NCBI GenBank assembly: GCA_003116975.1
Contig: BGKB01000015.1
Location: 124,001-188,000 of the forward strand
Length of the DNA stretch: 64,000 nt
From: Aurantiochytrium sp. KH105
Taxonomy: Eukaryota; Sar; Bigyra; Thraustochytrida; Thraustochytriidae
Direction: 5' to 3'
The translations under genes and the position numbers were made by a program. Below, piece after piece: positions 30,992 to 41,990 of this stretch; positions within the stretch are counted from its first letter, which is position 1, and every line of letters begins with the position of its first letter. The notes beneath the pieces are model-generated. The model ran no database searches. It was given only the letters and a program-made list of their open reading frames with translations, and was not told the origin of the DNA.

Positions 30992-31368
30992 ACTTCCCGG
31001 CATGGCCCGATTTTACTGTCGTCGTCTTGTCAATCTTGAAGACGTGTCTCTTTCGATATTATAAAGAAAATTATAAATCTATTTCTCTCGCCTCATACTT
31101 GACATAGTCTGCACTTGCACGTTTGCATTCTTATCGTCTGACTTCCTGTTGGCTGCTTCAAACACCTCGTCGTCGCAAGATTGAGTGGACTCTTCACGTT
31201 GTAGCTCACGAGACCAAGACTAAAAGCTAAGTGCCCTGAGGCTGCCGTGTTGGCATGCGCACTGGCGATCGCGCTCTCGCAGATTGGCACCGCGCTCCAG
31301 TATCATATTTGGTTGTCGAGAAGACAAGAACATTAAGGCGAGGAAAATCATTGTGAGAATCTTCTTAT
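30992..31368. other. Convergent spacer
   Basis: 377 bases, AT-richer, with ATTATAAAGAAAATTATAAATC-like 3' sequences near 31058-31080 that may hold poly(A) signals. No gene. Confidence 0.5.
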
Positions 31369-33147
31369 TCACTTGAGGTATGAAAAAAAATCAGACTGAG
31401 CACGTGTGGCTTGCACCTGAATTCGCTGCAAAGGTTCGCTAAGTAGCTCGCCGTCCACAACGAGCTTGCCTGGAACGCAGGTTTCCGGCGCTAACGCCTC
31501 GATTCGAAAGGCGCTAGCGCGAATGCGCTCCCATCCAGGGACGTCAAACTGCTCGCCTGTATCGAGAGCAAGCAGTCCGCGCACAAAGTCGACGCGGCTA
31601 ATGTCTCGTACCAGAACAATTTCAATGCAGCCGCTGTCTGGCGCAGCCTCGGGAACGAGGTTTGATGTCGAGCTCGGGTGCGTCACGTTGAGTGCCCACA
31701 AGAGCAAAAACTTTCCCGACACGGATGTCCACGTCACTGGCGCGGGCGCGTCAACCGCCAGACCTTCTCCGTCAAGATCCTCGCTGGTCTGCGCGTCTTG
31801 CGTCGCGTCAAACGGCAAATAGGAGAAGGTGCTCGAGTATTTGCGTAAGCGAAAAAGATTGATGACAGCCTGGACGGTGAAGCGCGCGCCTCCGAGCGCG
31901 CGAAGAGGCTCGGATTCAATGTCAGTGTCAGAAACAAAGGCCCATGCAATGGAGAGGCTGGCAAAGCATGGCTCGAGAACGTGGCCGTCCTTGTGCAGCA
32001 TGTCAACCTGCCACATATCGAGGGCCTGCACGCGTCCGCGCGCGATTCCGATCGCCGCAGAGATGGGATCGTTGATAGGTTCGTTGACAGCATGGTGTAG
32101 CGATGCCGCAATTCCATTTCCAGAACCAGCTGGAATTGCCCCAACTGGAACATGGATTCGTCCAGAGCCAGCAATTCTTTTCAATCCCTGCATGGCCTCG
32201 AAGATGATGCCATCGCCACCGACGACAATAATTCCGTCGAGTTCATGCAGCCTGTCCTGATGATGCAAGACAATATGCATGGCGTCCATCGGGCCCTTGG
32301 TTTCTACAACCTCGCACGAGATCCGGGACGCCTCAAAGATGGGCTTGACCTGGCTTGCAAAAATTTCTCCAGCACGGCCCTGGCCGCTCTGCGGTGAAAT
32401 AATAACCAACATTCGCTTGGACTTGCTAATGCATACATCGGGCGAATTCTTACCGGAGACCGCCGCAACGATGGCATATTCCCAATGATGCACGAGGTCT
32501 GGCGTATCTGCACTCAAGACAATCTCTTCCATCTCGTCGCGTACAAGACGAGGTCCGCAGCAGGGCGACGACGAAGCATGAACCTGTGAACTTGACGACA
32601 TTATGGATGTCGATGAGGACATGTTTCCGTTATTGGCGTCCGACGAGGAACAGCAACATGACAGACGTTTTCGCGCCGTGTGGCAGCAGCAGGAGCAACA
32701 GTAGCAGCAGAGGCAGCACCATATGGCTTTGCTGCACGCCCCGTGCTCTGCGCAAAGGGGAAAGGATACAATGACAATTTCGGCATCTTCGTCATCGTGT
32801 GCGAGAGTACTGCCGTAGCTTGAGTTCGAGTTGCGCCGCGAAAGAGAGTCCCATGTTGAGTCGCCCCTGAGGCGCAGGTAGACGGCGGTGATGTCCTGAA
32901 GCCAGACCTCGCGGGCAACATGGCCTGACGAGGTGTCAACGACTTGCAAGACGTCCTCTGAAAGAGTTACGGTGACGGGCCCGTCCACGCCTCTGCATCG
33001 TAGATCAGAAGGGCCTGACTCGAGCAGAAATTCAAGATCGTTTTGCATGTAGCCGTGTTGCCCACTGCCATTGTTGCTGCCGAGACCGCTGTCGGCCACG
33101 TTGTGTAGAAGGGGCTCTTGCTCGGCGCCATGTTGCCGTGAGGCCAT
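31369..33147 (-). CDS. Sphingosine kinase / diacylglycerol-kinase-catalytic-domain lipid kinase with a polycysteine segment
   Basis: 592 aa from ATG 33147. Residues ~48-228 look like the PH-like N-terminal region of SphK/ceramide kinases (VTVTLSEDVLQVVD; VWLQDITAVYLR; DTPDLVHHWEYAIVAAV). The catalytic domain begins at ~245: MLVIISPQSGQGRA, then IVVGGDGIIFEAMQGL (GGDG at 310-313) and GAIPAGSGNGIAASL (GSGNG at 341-345), followed by WAFVSDTDIESEPLRALGGARF and a C-terminal EALAPETCVPGKLVVDGELL. This enzyme class phosphorylates sphingoid bases or related lipids using ATP. Inserted in the PH-like part (138-166) is a run with fourteen cysteines, plus a CC at 196-197, which would be an excellent palmitoylation site. 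No transmembrane segment is visible. Confidence 0.9.
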   Translation of the reverse strand: MASRQHGAEQEPLLHNVADSGLGSNNGSGQHGYMQNDLEFLLESGPSDLRCRGVDGPVTVTLSEDVLQVVDTSSGHVAREVWLQDITAVYLRLRGDSTWDSLSRRNSNSSYGSTLAHDDEDAEIVIVSFPLCAEHGACSKAIWCCLCCYCCSCCCHTARKRLSCCCSSSDANNGNMSSSTSIMSSSSQVHASSSPCCGPRLVRDEMEEIVLSADTPDLVHHWEYAIVAAVSGKNSPDVCISKSKRMLVIISPQSGQGRAGEIFASQVKPIFEASRISCEVVETKGPMDAMHIVLHHQDRLHELDGIIVVGGDGIIFEAMQGLKRIAGSGRIHVPVGAIPAGSGNGIAASLHHAVNEPINDPISAAIGIARGRVQALDMWQVDMLHKDGHVLEPCFASLSIAWAFVSDTDIESEPLRALGGARFTVQAVINLFRLRKYSSTFSYLPFDATQDAQTSEDLDGEGLAVDAPAPVTWTSVSGKFLLLWALNVTHPSSTSNLVPEAAPDSGCIEIVLVRDISRVDFVRGLLALDTGEQFDVPGWERIRASAFRIEALAPETCVPGKLVVDGELLSEPLQRIQVQATRAQSDFFSYLK

Positions 33148-34350
33148 CCTTGCTGTCTTGCAGTTACGTTGCTTGCCGACGACAGCTGCGCGCGGGAGTG
33201 AACAGCGGGCTCGGCTGCTCGAACCGCCTTTCGGCGCCAAGGCCTTGCGCACGACGGCCCGGCGCGCGCGCGCGCGAGCTGGGGGCGTACGTATCTGCAA
33301 GTGGAATTGCGAGAAGCTCAACAAAAGATACTACATGAGGACCACCGCAAGGGACCCTAAATTCTTCTGTTGGGCCTTTGGGTACCTAGATCGAGCTCAC
33401 GCGTGTGGATCAAAATGGAGACACGAATGCTCGTGAGTCTCAGGAGGGAGCGACATCATTGAGACAACAATAGCAACAACGAGATAAATCTGAAATTTGA
33501 TGTTGTAGCCGCCGGCGCGAGAACCTCCGCTTTTGCCAGGCAAAGATAACCGTTTATGAAAAAACTTTGCTACAGCACTGGTGTGCCTGCGAACGATTCT
33601 GTTTCACTGACAGTCCGACTCTGGTCAATCTGCGTTAGAAAGTCCTCATCTTCTTTGAACAAGAGAGATAAATGAATCTGTTGCCGTTTCTCGAATCACC
33701 TTGACTGTAAATGCAAACCGAAAGTTGGAAATAGCGACAGACCAACCATCCTTTGCCAAGAACGTGAATTCTCTTTAAAGAACTTTATTTATTTTGCCAA
33801 GAACTTGTGTTCCCTTTGAAGGACTTTATTGCCCGAGGCCTGGTCTCTATTTCCCTGAAAGCGTCAAGGTCGTCAAGAATGTCTTGAGCGAAGCGTGACC
33901 AACAAGAAAGAAAATGCTGGCTGAAGGGTCTTAGCATTCACTCATCGGTGTCTTTTATCATGTCTCTGCCACTCATTATACGTCTCAAAAGCAAGGCCAG
34001 AATAAGGCCAGAACAAGCTCAACTACCATCAATACAGTAGGGCCCAGGTAGGACTGGAGAGGTCTGCAGCTTGTTGGGAGAGAACGCTACTATGCATGCA
34101 TCAATTTACATTGAATGTTGGGCAAGAACAAGTCCAAAATATCAAGAAGCAACAAGGTTGCTGGTCCTTTTCCTTTTTTAATTTTATGAGACAAATGAAA
34201 GTTGAGCCCGAGCTATGACTTGGCTGGCTGGTGTCGACAGGAAATGACTTTCAACTCACGCGAACAAGTACCTGGAGAAAATTGGTGCCCCGCGTTTATG
34301 TTGACTGGTTTACAGCAAGAATTGTAAGTGTATACAAACGAAGTGAAGGG

Positions 34351-34382
34351 CAAGAAGAAGAAGAAGAAGAAGAAGAAGAAGG
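34351..34382. repeat. (AAG)n microsatellite
   Basis: About ten uninterrupted AAG units. Confidence 0.9.
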
Positions 34383-34696
34383 CCAACTTCAGGTCCAAAG
34401 GCTATTCCTTCTGGAAGGCTGACTTCAGAGGTCGGTTCACATCTTGCCTGGCTCGGGCCGTCCGGACTGGCTTGGCCTGGCACACTTAAACACCCTGGCA
34501 AGAATCGCATCCGCCGTCGTTTGGTCAGAGGAGATGTTCAATCTTTTCTCACTTGGTTGTTCGCAGACCGCTCAGCGAGCAAGCGAGCGAGCGAGCGACA
34601 GCGACGCGACGGGAAAGGCACGCGTCACTGCATATTCTGGACCCGTGCAAGTGAACAATTTGCAAGTCACGTGCAGCACGCGCAGGACAGTCCGTA

Positions 34697-34738
34697 GAGG
34701 GGGAGGGAGAGGGAGAGGGAGAGGGAGAGGGGGAGAGG
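34697..34738. repeat. (GGGAGA)n purine repeat
   Basis: Hexanucleotide GGGAGA units with G-run variants; a purine-only strand of about 40 bases. Confidence 0.85.
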
Positions 34739-36704
34739 CGATCTTTGGATCTGAAAAACAAAGGAAATTAGGAAACAAGGAGAGTCGTCAAGTCAAATCA
34801 GCTTGCTGCCAAGCGCTAGCTGCAGGCAACCAGCTGATTTTCGCATTGTTGCTAGCCCTGAATTTGCCTGCGCCTGCGCCTGCGAAAGCGAATGCGTCGT
34901 CGTCGGCGTGGCATACGTGCAGCTTTGCAGGGCCTTCCGTGCTGGTGTCCCGGTAAGGTGATTTTGATTTCGCCCGGAGTTGCTCCAACGAGCTCATTTT
35001 ACTTCTGGAAGAGTGGCATACGTGGCACAACACTGAAAGCAGCGGCAGCGGCACGGAGAAGAAGTGATTGTAAGCTGGCGGCCACAGCCACAAACTGCCA
35101 CAGCCATACTAGACGAACGCACGCACACTACCAGGACGCGCGCCGCACCGCGAGTTTCATCGTCGGGTCGTCCTTCCTCATCCTGCGACTCACAAGCGAG
35201 GTTTTTCTTTCCTCGCGAGGGTTCTGAGCCGCAGCGCCGAGGCCTCTACAGCTAGCGAGCTCACTGTTGTGCATGCATGGATGGCCTGAATCGAAAAGCG
35301 TGCGAGCTTGCTTGAGCCTGTGCCTATCACAGGTTGAGCCTAAGCCGGGTCTTCCACGTTTCGCGGCTTCATTGTCAGAGAGACCGAGCTGAGCAACAAC
35401 AAAAAGAGGCCGGGACTGCAACTCGCTTTCCACCACTGGCCGTGCCTTTTCGTCCGTGCCGGACTTCCAAGGAGGGCCCGTCACTGCATACGCCCGGTTC
35501 CAAAGCCCGGCCGTGACGAGCCCAAGCGGTACGAAAGGCATTTCCGCGCAACACATGCAGACGTGCGCGCCCAAGCTCTTCCGTCCGTCCGCGCGAGCAA
35601 GTTTCGCGCGGCAGCGGCACGGAGGAGAGACAAGAGACAAGAGGAAGTGGGCATGGCCGATGCTTGATTTATCTATCTTTCAGCCGCCTCGTGCCAGCCC
35701 ATTCACCACTACCGCCGCCAGCGAGCGAGCGAGCGAGCGAGACCGGCGCGCTGCCGTGGCCTCACCCTCGAGCAGGCGAAGCGAACCAAGCCCAGCCGCG
35801 TCGCGGTGAGCCGCTGCCGATGCGAGCCGCGCCGAGCCGCGCCGAGCCGCGTCTCGGCACGGCCCGTCGCCGCAGTCAGTGTCTCAGTGCAGTACGCACG
35901 CGCGCTCGCAATCAGTGCAGCTGCAGCCCGCACGGCAGTGCATTCATTCGTTGCGAGCGCTTCATTTTTGTTCCAGGGAGAGTGTGCGCCGTATGCCACC
36001 GGGCGAGGGTGATCCGGCCCGCACGAGCTCCTGCCTGTCGTCGTCCAATGCCCGCGGCAGCACAGAAGACGCGCGAGCGCGCTTGACGGCAGCACAGGCG
36101 AAGACGGCGCGCCCGTCGCATCAGTGGCAGATCAGCAGCAGCCAGCTGCAGCCTGCACAGCCAGGCGGCCAGAATGAAAGAAAAGAACGAAAGAAAGAAG
36201 CTTGGGCTGGCCGCGAAGCGAAGAAGCGAGCAGGAAGAAAGCTGGCGCTGGGAGTGTTGGGCGCATCACCGCGCAGGGCGGCGACGCAGACCCTGCGTGC
36301 GGGGAGGATTTGTGGTTGCCAGCCAGCCATGGTGCCTGACCGACAGTGAGACAGCCACAGCCAGCAACGTCGCAGCTCTCTTACCTGACTCTTTGCATGC
36401 TTGCTTGCAAGATCAGCCTGCTGCTGCAGCAGCAGCTGCTACAGGCGCCCTGCGCGGCCGGACAAACTGGCTGGCCGCTACCGGCCGACCCGGGCTGTGG
36501 CAGAGCATGGTTCCTGTTTGGGAGGCGACGAGGCGGGCGGCGATGATTTTTGACATCTTTTTTGTTCATGTGCCGCGGCACTTTGGCTCCGTCGCGAGCG
36601 CCCTTGCACCGGCTGGGCGTCGTCGCGGGCTGCTCAGTCCTATTCACCCCTTTCTGCGGTCGACGGAGAGCGGCCACGTTCTGGCCCAGCGCAAGCAAGC
36701 CCAT

Positions 36705-36773
36705 GCCAAGCCAGGCCAAGCCAGGCCAGGCCAGGCCAAGCCAAGCCAAGCCAAGCCAAGCCAAGCCAAGCCG
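36705..36773. repeat. (CCAAG/CCAGG)n pentanucleotide array
   Basis: About 13 units of CCAAG/CCAGG. Confidence 0.9.
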
Positions 36774-37666
36774 TGATGGCGCGGCCGACAGCGAGACGCC
36801 GACGCTCGCTCGCTCGCAGCGCTGCATTGCAGTGCAGCGCAGTGCAGGCAGCTTCGCAAGCACGGCTGCACATGGCGGAAAACAATGAATGAATGGAAGG
36901 AAGAAAGGAAGGAAAGAAGGAAGGCAGACACGCGAGAAAGGCACTTCTTGCAAAAGGACCTGGAAGGACTAGGAGGAGAAGATACAACCCGCGAGCCTCT
37001 CGAAGGACGGATTCTTGCTTTATCTTTTATTGGGCTTGCTTGCTGTTCCCTGGCCTGCCTCGGCATGTCGTCACGGCTGCTGCCGCGGACGGGCCGGGGA
37101 AGGACAACGAAGGCGCGTCGGAAGGGAGCCGTCCAAGCCTCGGGTTGACGCGCGTAGACTTGCGTTGCCTTGCGATGCATTGACAGTGAGTGAGTTGATG
37201 TTGTTTATGAAAAGTCACGCAACCGAGAGAAAGGATGTCCACAGAGAGAGAGACAGAGAGAGAGAGAGGCCCAAGATTTGAATCCATCCATCCGCCATCC
37301 CATCCACCAGGCAAGGGCTACTCGCCTGACGGTGAGTGCGCGAGCTCACTCACCACTGGCGGGCGCTCTCCACCACTGCCTTGCGCTGTCCTGTTCTCTG
37401 CTCCGGTGCCCTGGCGGCACGCATGCACGCGTGCAGGCCTGCACTGGAGCGCCGTGCGTGCACTCGCCGTCGGTCTCGCACCGCGCGTTTGTGCTGGCCC
37501 AGCCCGCGCGTACGCGCGGCACGGGCCTCCGCCCTCCGCGGCAAGCAGCAGCAGCGAGCAAGCAGCCGCGCGTCTCCGCCTCGCGCGATGATGCGCCTCG
37601 CCGCACCGCGCCGCGCCGCGCCGCCGCGAGCGAAGATAGCGAGGGTTGAATCGTGAATGAAGGAAC

Positions 37667-37710
37667 GAAATGAAATGAATTGAAATGAATTGAAATGAAT
37701 TGAAATGAAT
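37667..37710. repeat. (GAAATGAATT)n decamer array
   Basis: Four to five copies of a ten-base unit. It is followed at 37757-37806 by another short tandem unit (TTTTCAAACCATCGC type). Confidence 0.85.
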
Positions 37711-38081
37711 GAGGGCCCGTTCTCGCGTTCGTTCCGAGGAGGCCCTCGATTTGAATCGCTTTTTTTTCAAACCACGGCTTTTCAAACCATCGCTTTTTCA
37801 AACCATCTGCAGCTGCCTGCTTGCCCGCCTGCAAAGGAGAGATTCAAACTCCGCACCCAGCCCGCCCGTCGCCTCGCTGCGCGTGCGGGCGTGCGGGCGT
37901 GCGAGCGTGCCCGCCCGCCCGCGCGCCCGCCTCCGCGCGCCTTCTTCCCTCGCCGCGCTTCCTCCCCGCGGCTGACGCGCTGCGCCGCGGCCTCGTGCGC
38001 CGCGTCGCGTCGCCCGGGCCTGCCTGCGCCTGAGGGAGAGGGACGCAAAAAAGGCACGCCAGAGAAACCCGCTTTCCCCCT

Positions 38082-38090
<9 letters not shown>

Positions 38091-38149
<59 letters not shown>

Positions 38150-38152
38150 TTT
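38091..38152. repeat. (CTTT)n microsatellite
   Basis: About 15 CTTT units. The complementary GAAA array lies at 38616-38652. Confidence 0.95.
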
Positions 38153-38325
38153 CCCTTCCCTCCCCCTCCGGCTGGCGCAGGAAGAACGGGGGGAAGGGCG
38201 CGCGCAGAGGGGACAGGCGCCGCGCGCGCCACTGGCGGCGAGGCAGAAGCCAGGGAAGAAGGAGACCAAGGAGGAGAGACAGGAAGAGGGCGCACGCGAT
38301 CGATCACTCGCTGCTCGCCCGTGGC

Positions 38326-38349
38326 TGATCGATCGATCGATCGATCGAT
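38326..38349. repeat. (GATC)n self-complementary microsatellite
   Basis: Six GATC units. Related GATCG units follow at 38521-38541 and CTAG units at 38566-38580. Confidence 0.9.
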
Positions 38350-38615
38350 GGATGGACCGACGCAGGGAGAAAGATAAGTGGACGCGCAGAGTGCGCGGCC
38401 GGTGATGCGACGCCCAGCGAGGCGCGGCGCGCGGCTGAACGCGGCAGAGGGAGAGGGAGGCCGCGGCGCGGGCCCGCGAGCGGCGCAGCAAAGCGGAAAG
38501 GAGAGCAGCCGAGCAGCACAGATCGGATCGGATCGGATCGGAGAAGATCAGCGCGGCCGGCAGCAGCTAGCTAGCTAGCTCAGCTTGCGCAGCAAACTTG
38601 CGAGGAAGAAGAAAG

Positions 38616-38622
38616 GAAGGAA

Positions 38623-38652
<30 letters not shown>
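38616..38652. repeat. (GAAA/GAAG)n microsatellite abutting the glycerol kinase start
   Basis: GGAA then GAAA units ending three bases before the ATG at 38656, so the array must be in the 5' UTR or promoter. Confidence 0.9.
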
Positions 38653-38653
<1 letters not shown>

Positions 38654-38655
38654 GC

Positions 38656-40311
38656 ATGGGCTGCCTGGGCTGCATCGGCGGAGGCAAACCCGCAACGAGC
38701 TCGAAGGCAGAACCCCAACCCGCGCCGCCCACGAGCAGCACCGAGCCCGAGAAGCAGCAGCAGCAGCAGCAGCAACAGCAACAGCAGACGAGCAAGATGT
38801 CCAAGTACGTCGGCAGCATCGATCAGGGTACCACCAGCACCCGCTTCATCATCTTCAACGAGGATGGCGAGATCGTTGCTGACGCTCAGCATGAGCACGA
38901 GCAGATCATGCCCAAGGAGGGCTGGGTCGAGCACGACCCCATGGAGATCTGGGAGAAGACCGTCCGCGTGATCGAGGAGGCACTCGAGAAGGCCAGCCTC
39001 AAGGGCTCTGACCTCTCCGCCGTCGGCATCACCAACCAGCGTGAGACCACCGTCGTCTGGTCCAAGTCCACCGGCAAGCCCCTCCACAACGCCATTGTCT
39101 GGATGGACATGCGCTCGCAGACCTTCTGCGACAAGCTCTCCGCCAAGGTTGGCGGCCGCGACACCCTCCAGGAGAAGACCGGTCTCCCCATTGTGCCCTA
39201 CTTTGCCGGCACCAAGCTCAAGTGGCTCATCAACAACGTCGAGACCGTCGCCGAGGCCGTCAAGAACGGTGATGCTCTCTTCGGTACCATCGACACCTGG
39301 CTGCTCTGGAACCTCTCTGGCCAGAAGGAGCACCTCACTGATGTCACCAACGCCAGCCGCACCCTTCTCATGGACATCAAGACCCTCCAGTGGGACGACG
39401 AGCTCCTCGAGCTCTTCGAGCTTCCCCGCAACATCCTCCCCGACATCAAGCCCTCCTCCGGCAAGATGTTCGATGTCGTCGAGCCCAAGTGCCTCGAGGG
39501 CGTCCCCGTCTCTGGTGTCCTCGGTGACCAGCAGGCCGCTCTCTTCGGCCAGACCTGCTTCCGCCCTGGTGATGCCAAGAACACCTACGGCACTGGCTGC
39601 TTCCTTCTCCTCAACACCGGCGAGAAGCCCGTCCTCAGCACCCACGGCCTCCTCACCACCGTCGGCTACCAGATTGCCGGCGAGAAGCCCATCTACGCCC
39701 TCGAGGGCTCTGTCGCCATTGGTGGCGCTCTGGTCCAGTGGCTCCGCGACAACCTTGGCCTCATCAAGAACGCCCCCGAGGTGGAGGAGCTCGCCAACTC
39801 TGTCCCCAACTCGGGCGGCATCTACTTCGTGCCTGCCTTCTCCGGCCTCTACGCCCCGTACTGGCGTGATGACGCCCGTGGTGTTATTGTCGGCATGACC
39901 CGCTTCACTAACAAGGGCCACCTTGCCCGCGCCACCCTCGAGTCCGTCTCCTACCAGTCTTGCGACATGTTCGAGGCCATGGAGAAGGACTCCAAGGTCA
40001 AGCTCAAGAGCCTCCGTGTCGACGGTGGCATGGTCGAGAACGACACCCTCATGCAGTTCCAGGCCAATATGCTCGACACCCCCGTCGTCCGCCCCAAGGT
40101 CGCCGAGACCACCGCCCTCGGTGCCGCCTACGCCGCTGGTCTTGCCGTCGGTGTCTGGCCCAACCTCGAGAAGCTCCAGGAGCGCTGGGCTGTCGAGAAG
40201 TCCTGGGAGCCCAAGCTCGATAAGGAGCAGCGCGAGCGCAACATGCTCGGCTGGTCTAAGGCTATCCAGCGCACCTACGGCTGGATCGATGACGACTTCC
40301 AGCAGAACTAA
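38656..40311 (+). CDS. GK: Glycerol kinase with a lipid-anchor-like N-terminal extension
   Basis: 551 aa. The enzyme proper starts near M48 (MSKYVGSIDQGTTSTRF, phosphate-binding loop) and is full length: GITNQRETTVVW, WMDMRS, GTIDTWLLWNL, GVLGDQQAALFGQ, YGTGCFLLLNTG and FSGLYAPYWRDDARG are classic FGGY/glycerol kinase motifs. It phosphorylates glycerol to glycerol-3-phosphate, feeding glycerolipid synthesis. The 47-residue extension begins MGCLGCIGGGK, a candidate N-myristoylation/palmitoylation signal, and ends in an 11-glutamine tract (34-44). A second in-frame ATG at 38797 would give the standard soluble enzyme. Codons are extremely C-biased, implying high expression. A purine microsatellite abuts the first ATG. 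Confidence 0.96.
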   Translation: MGCLGCIGGGKPATSSKAEPQPAPPTSSTEPEKQQQQQQQQQQQTSKMSKYVGSIDQGTTSTRFIIFNEDGEIVADAQHEHEQIMPKEGWVEHDPMEIWEKTVRVIEEALEKASLKGSDLSAVGITNQRETTVVWSKSTGKPLHNAIVWMDMRSQTFCDKLSAKVGGRDTLQEKTGLPIVPYFAGTKLKWLINNVETVAEAVKNGDALFGTIDTWLLWNLSGQKEHLTDVTNASRTLLMDIKTLQWDDELLELFELPRNILPDIKPSSGKMFDVVEPKCLEGVPVSGVLGDQQAALFGQTCFRPGDAKNTYGTGCFLLLNTGEKPVLSTHGLLTTVGYQIAGEKPIYALEGSVAIGGALVQWLRDNLGLIKNAPEVEELANSVPNSGGIYFVPAFSGLYAPYWRDDARGVIVGMTRFTNKGHLARATLESVSYQSCDMFEAMEKDSKVKLKSLRVDGGMVENDTLMQFQANMLDTPVVRPKVAETTALGAAYAAGLAVGVWPNLEKLQERWAVEKSWEPKLDKEQRERNMLGWSKAIQRTYGWIDDDFQQN

Positions 40312-40841
40312 GTGCTGTCTGCGAACTGTTTCTGTCTCTTGTCTTCGTTCGCGGCCCCGCCAGCAGCAACATCATCAATAACAGCAGAGCTACTGGCTTT
40401 GCCTAAAGACTGACGTCTCTGCTCGCCGGTCTCTCTTTTTCATTTATCCACACACGCTTTCTTATTCTCATCATTATCGCGTAACTATTTTCAGTCATTA
40501 TGGACCCCCGCGCGGGCTTGCGCGCTGTTGCCGACTGGGTGACCATCGCGTCGAGCTGTCTGTTTCCTGCGCTTACTTTGCGTTCTTTGTGACAATGTGT
40601 TGGGGTGAGCCTCGACTTTCCGCTGAGTTGAGAGCCCCTGGGACCCCCTGGAGTTGTAAAAACAAACAAAACCTTTTTACCAAACACCCTAAAGGAAGTC
40701 ATCATACACCTGAAAGCCATTATTCCCTTTGCTCTCGGGATAATCTAAACCATCATCTCCCTGATCAGCGTTGCATTCATGAAGGAACCTCTTCCGACGG
40801 TAGGCGAAGTACGCAATCCTGTTCGCACGTAGTAGGGATCA
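40312..40841. other. Intergenic region at the left edge of the accessory island
   Basis: 530 bases after glycerol kinase. I find no gene; AT-richer patches are present and no RNA is seen. Confidence 0.5.
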
Positions 40842-41720
40842 ATGATGGGACCGAAGATGTCTCCTCCCTGGTTGACTGAGCGCATGAACGAATTTCGGAT
40901 GTCGCCTCGCGGTCTCGCAGCTGTCGAGGGCGACGACGACGACGACGACGACGACAGCTGTACCGAAGAGTGAGGAGAGGTGCAAGTGCAGATCGAAAAG
41001 GAAGAGGAAGAGGAAGAAGAAAAGGATGGTGAAGCTGCTGACTTGTGTCTCGTCGTTGATCTCGCCGAAGGCAGAGGCAACACATTGATCGCGTCCGAAC
41101 AAGCACTCGCCGAGGCATGGACTTCAGCAGCCGGGAATGTAATCTTTCTCAGGATTGAAGGCAGACATGTTTTGGCGGGGAAAGAAATCCTGCGCCTTTG
41201 CCAAGTGCACGACTTACGCGTGTTGAAGATCGAAGCTGCTCTCGTTCCCAACCGTGCTGAACTCGAGGCACTTCTTCTCGCGGTCTCTTCGTCTCGCATC
41301 GATATCTTTCATCTTCACGTCGTTGACCATGAGAACGATGGCGCTCCCTCCTCGAATAGCGACGCCTGCGAGTCATTCCTGAGAGAGAGGGCACAAGTCT
41401 TGCTTGTCCCTATCACCTTCCTTCGTAAGACAGACGTCTTTTTCACAACGGTCTCTTCAGGTAACAGTGGGTGCACCGACGAGATTGAGTGGCTCCAATT
41501 GCGCGTCCTTGGTCGGCTTCGCGCTTTGCCAACAGCTTCTGAATGGGCGCGTTTCGCTGAAGCATCCGATGCGATGTGCGAGCTTTAGGACATGTGCGCC
41601 GCAAGACATTGCGATGTTGGTGCGGCCATTTGCTCGCGACTCGTGGATGAACTCGGTGACCTTCGCGAGCGAGCTCAGCTCGCAAGTGCAACTGCGACTG
41701 CGACTACCACAACCGCTTAG
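40842..41720 (+). pseudogene. Broken orphan ORF A: one frame with in-frame TGA and TAG
   Basis: From ATG 40842 one frame reads 43 codons ending in eight Asp and SCTEE, meets TGA at 40971-40973, then stays open for 204 codons (VQIEKEEEEEEEKDGEAADLC...) to TAG 41586-41588, and continues 43 more codons to TAG 41718-41720. The part after the first stop has no internal ATG until its very end, yet looks protein-like: hydrophobic LRR-like stretches such as LRVLKIEAALVP and IDIFHLHVV, and a helical LVDELGDLRERAQLASA tail. I read this as one gene interrupted by two stops. Splicing around the stops is possible; I found no clear introns. No family recognised. Confidence 0.4.
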
Positions 41721-41990
41721 CTAACCGAAGCACGCGCGCGCACGCCTCTCCTTTTGTAATTCCTTTCGGTCTATTTAAAGACTTTGTCTTTCGTTCGTTC
41801 ATTACGGACCCCTGCGACAGAAAGGGAAGAGAAGAGACAAAGTGAGTAAACTCCCCCTCCTCTCTGGCCGCCTGCCTCCCCTCTGCCGCTGCCCATCCCC
41901 TTTCGTTCCAACTCAAGATGGGCATTCTCAGGGCGTTGTGCGTCCATATGGACTTCATCGTGGGGTGCGTTTTTAAGAGGGTTGACAACG

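Larger units (their letters stand above)
33148..38655. other. 5.5 kb microsatellite-rich divergent spacer
   Basis: No gene is supported here. 33430-34340 is relatively AT-rich, with an imperfect ~40-base tandem repeat at about 33755-33830 (GCCAAGAAC...ACTTTATT). From 34350 there are many short arrays: AAG, GGGAGA, CCAAG, GA, GAAATGAATT, CTTT, GATC, GATCG, CTAG and GAAA. Long ORFs across these arrays are low-complexity artefacts. Confidence 0.6.

Noticed and set aside
38575..39921. 448-codon minus-strand ORF
   Set aside because: Exact antisense shadow of glycerol kinase, produced by its strong codon bias.
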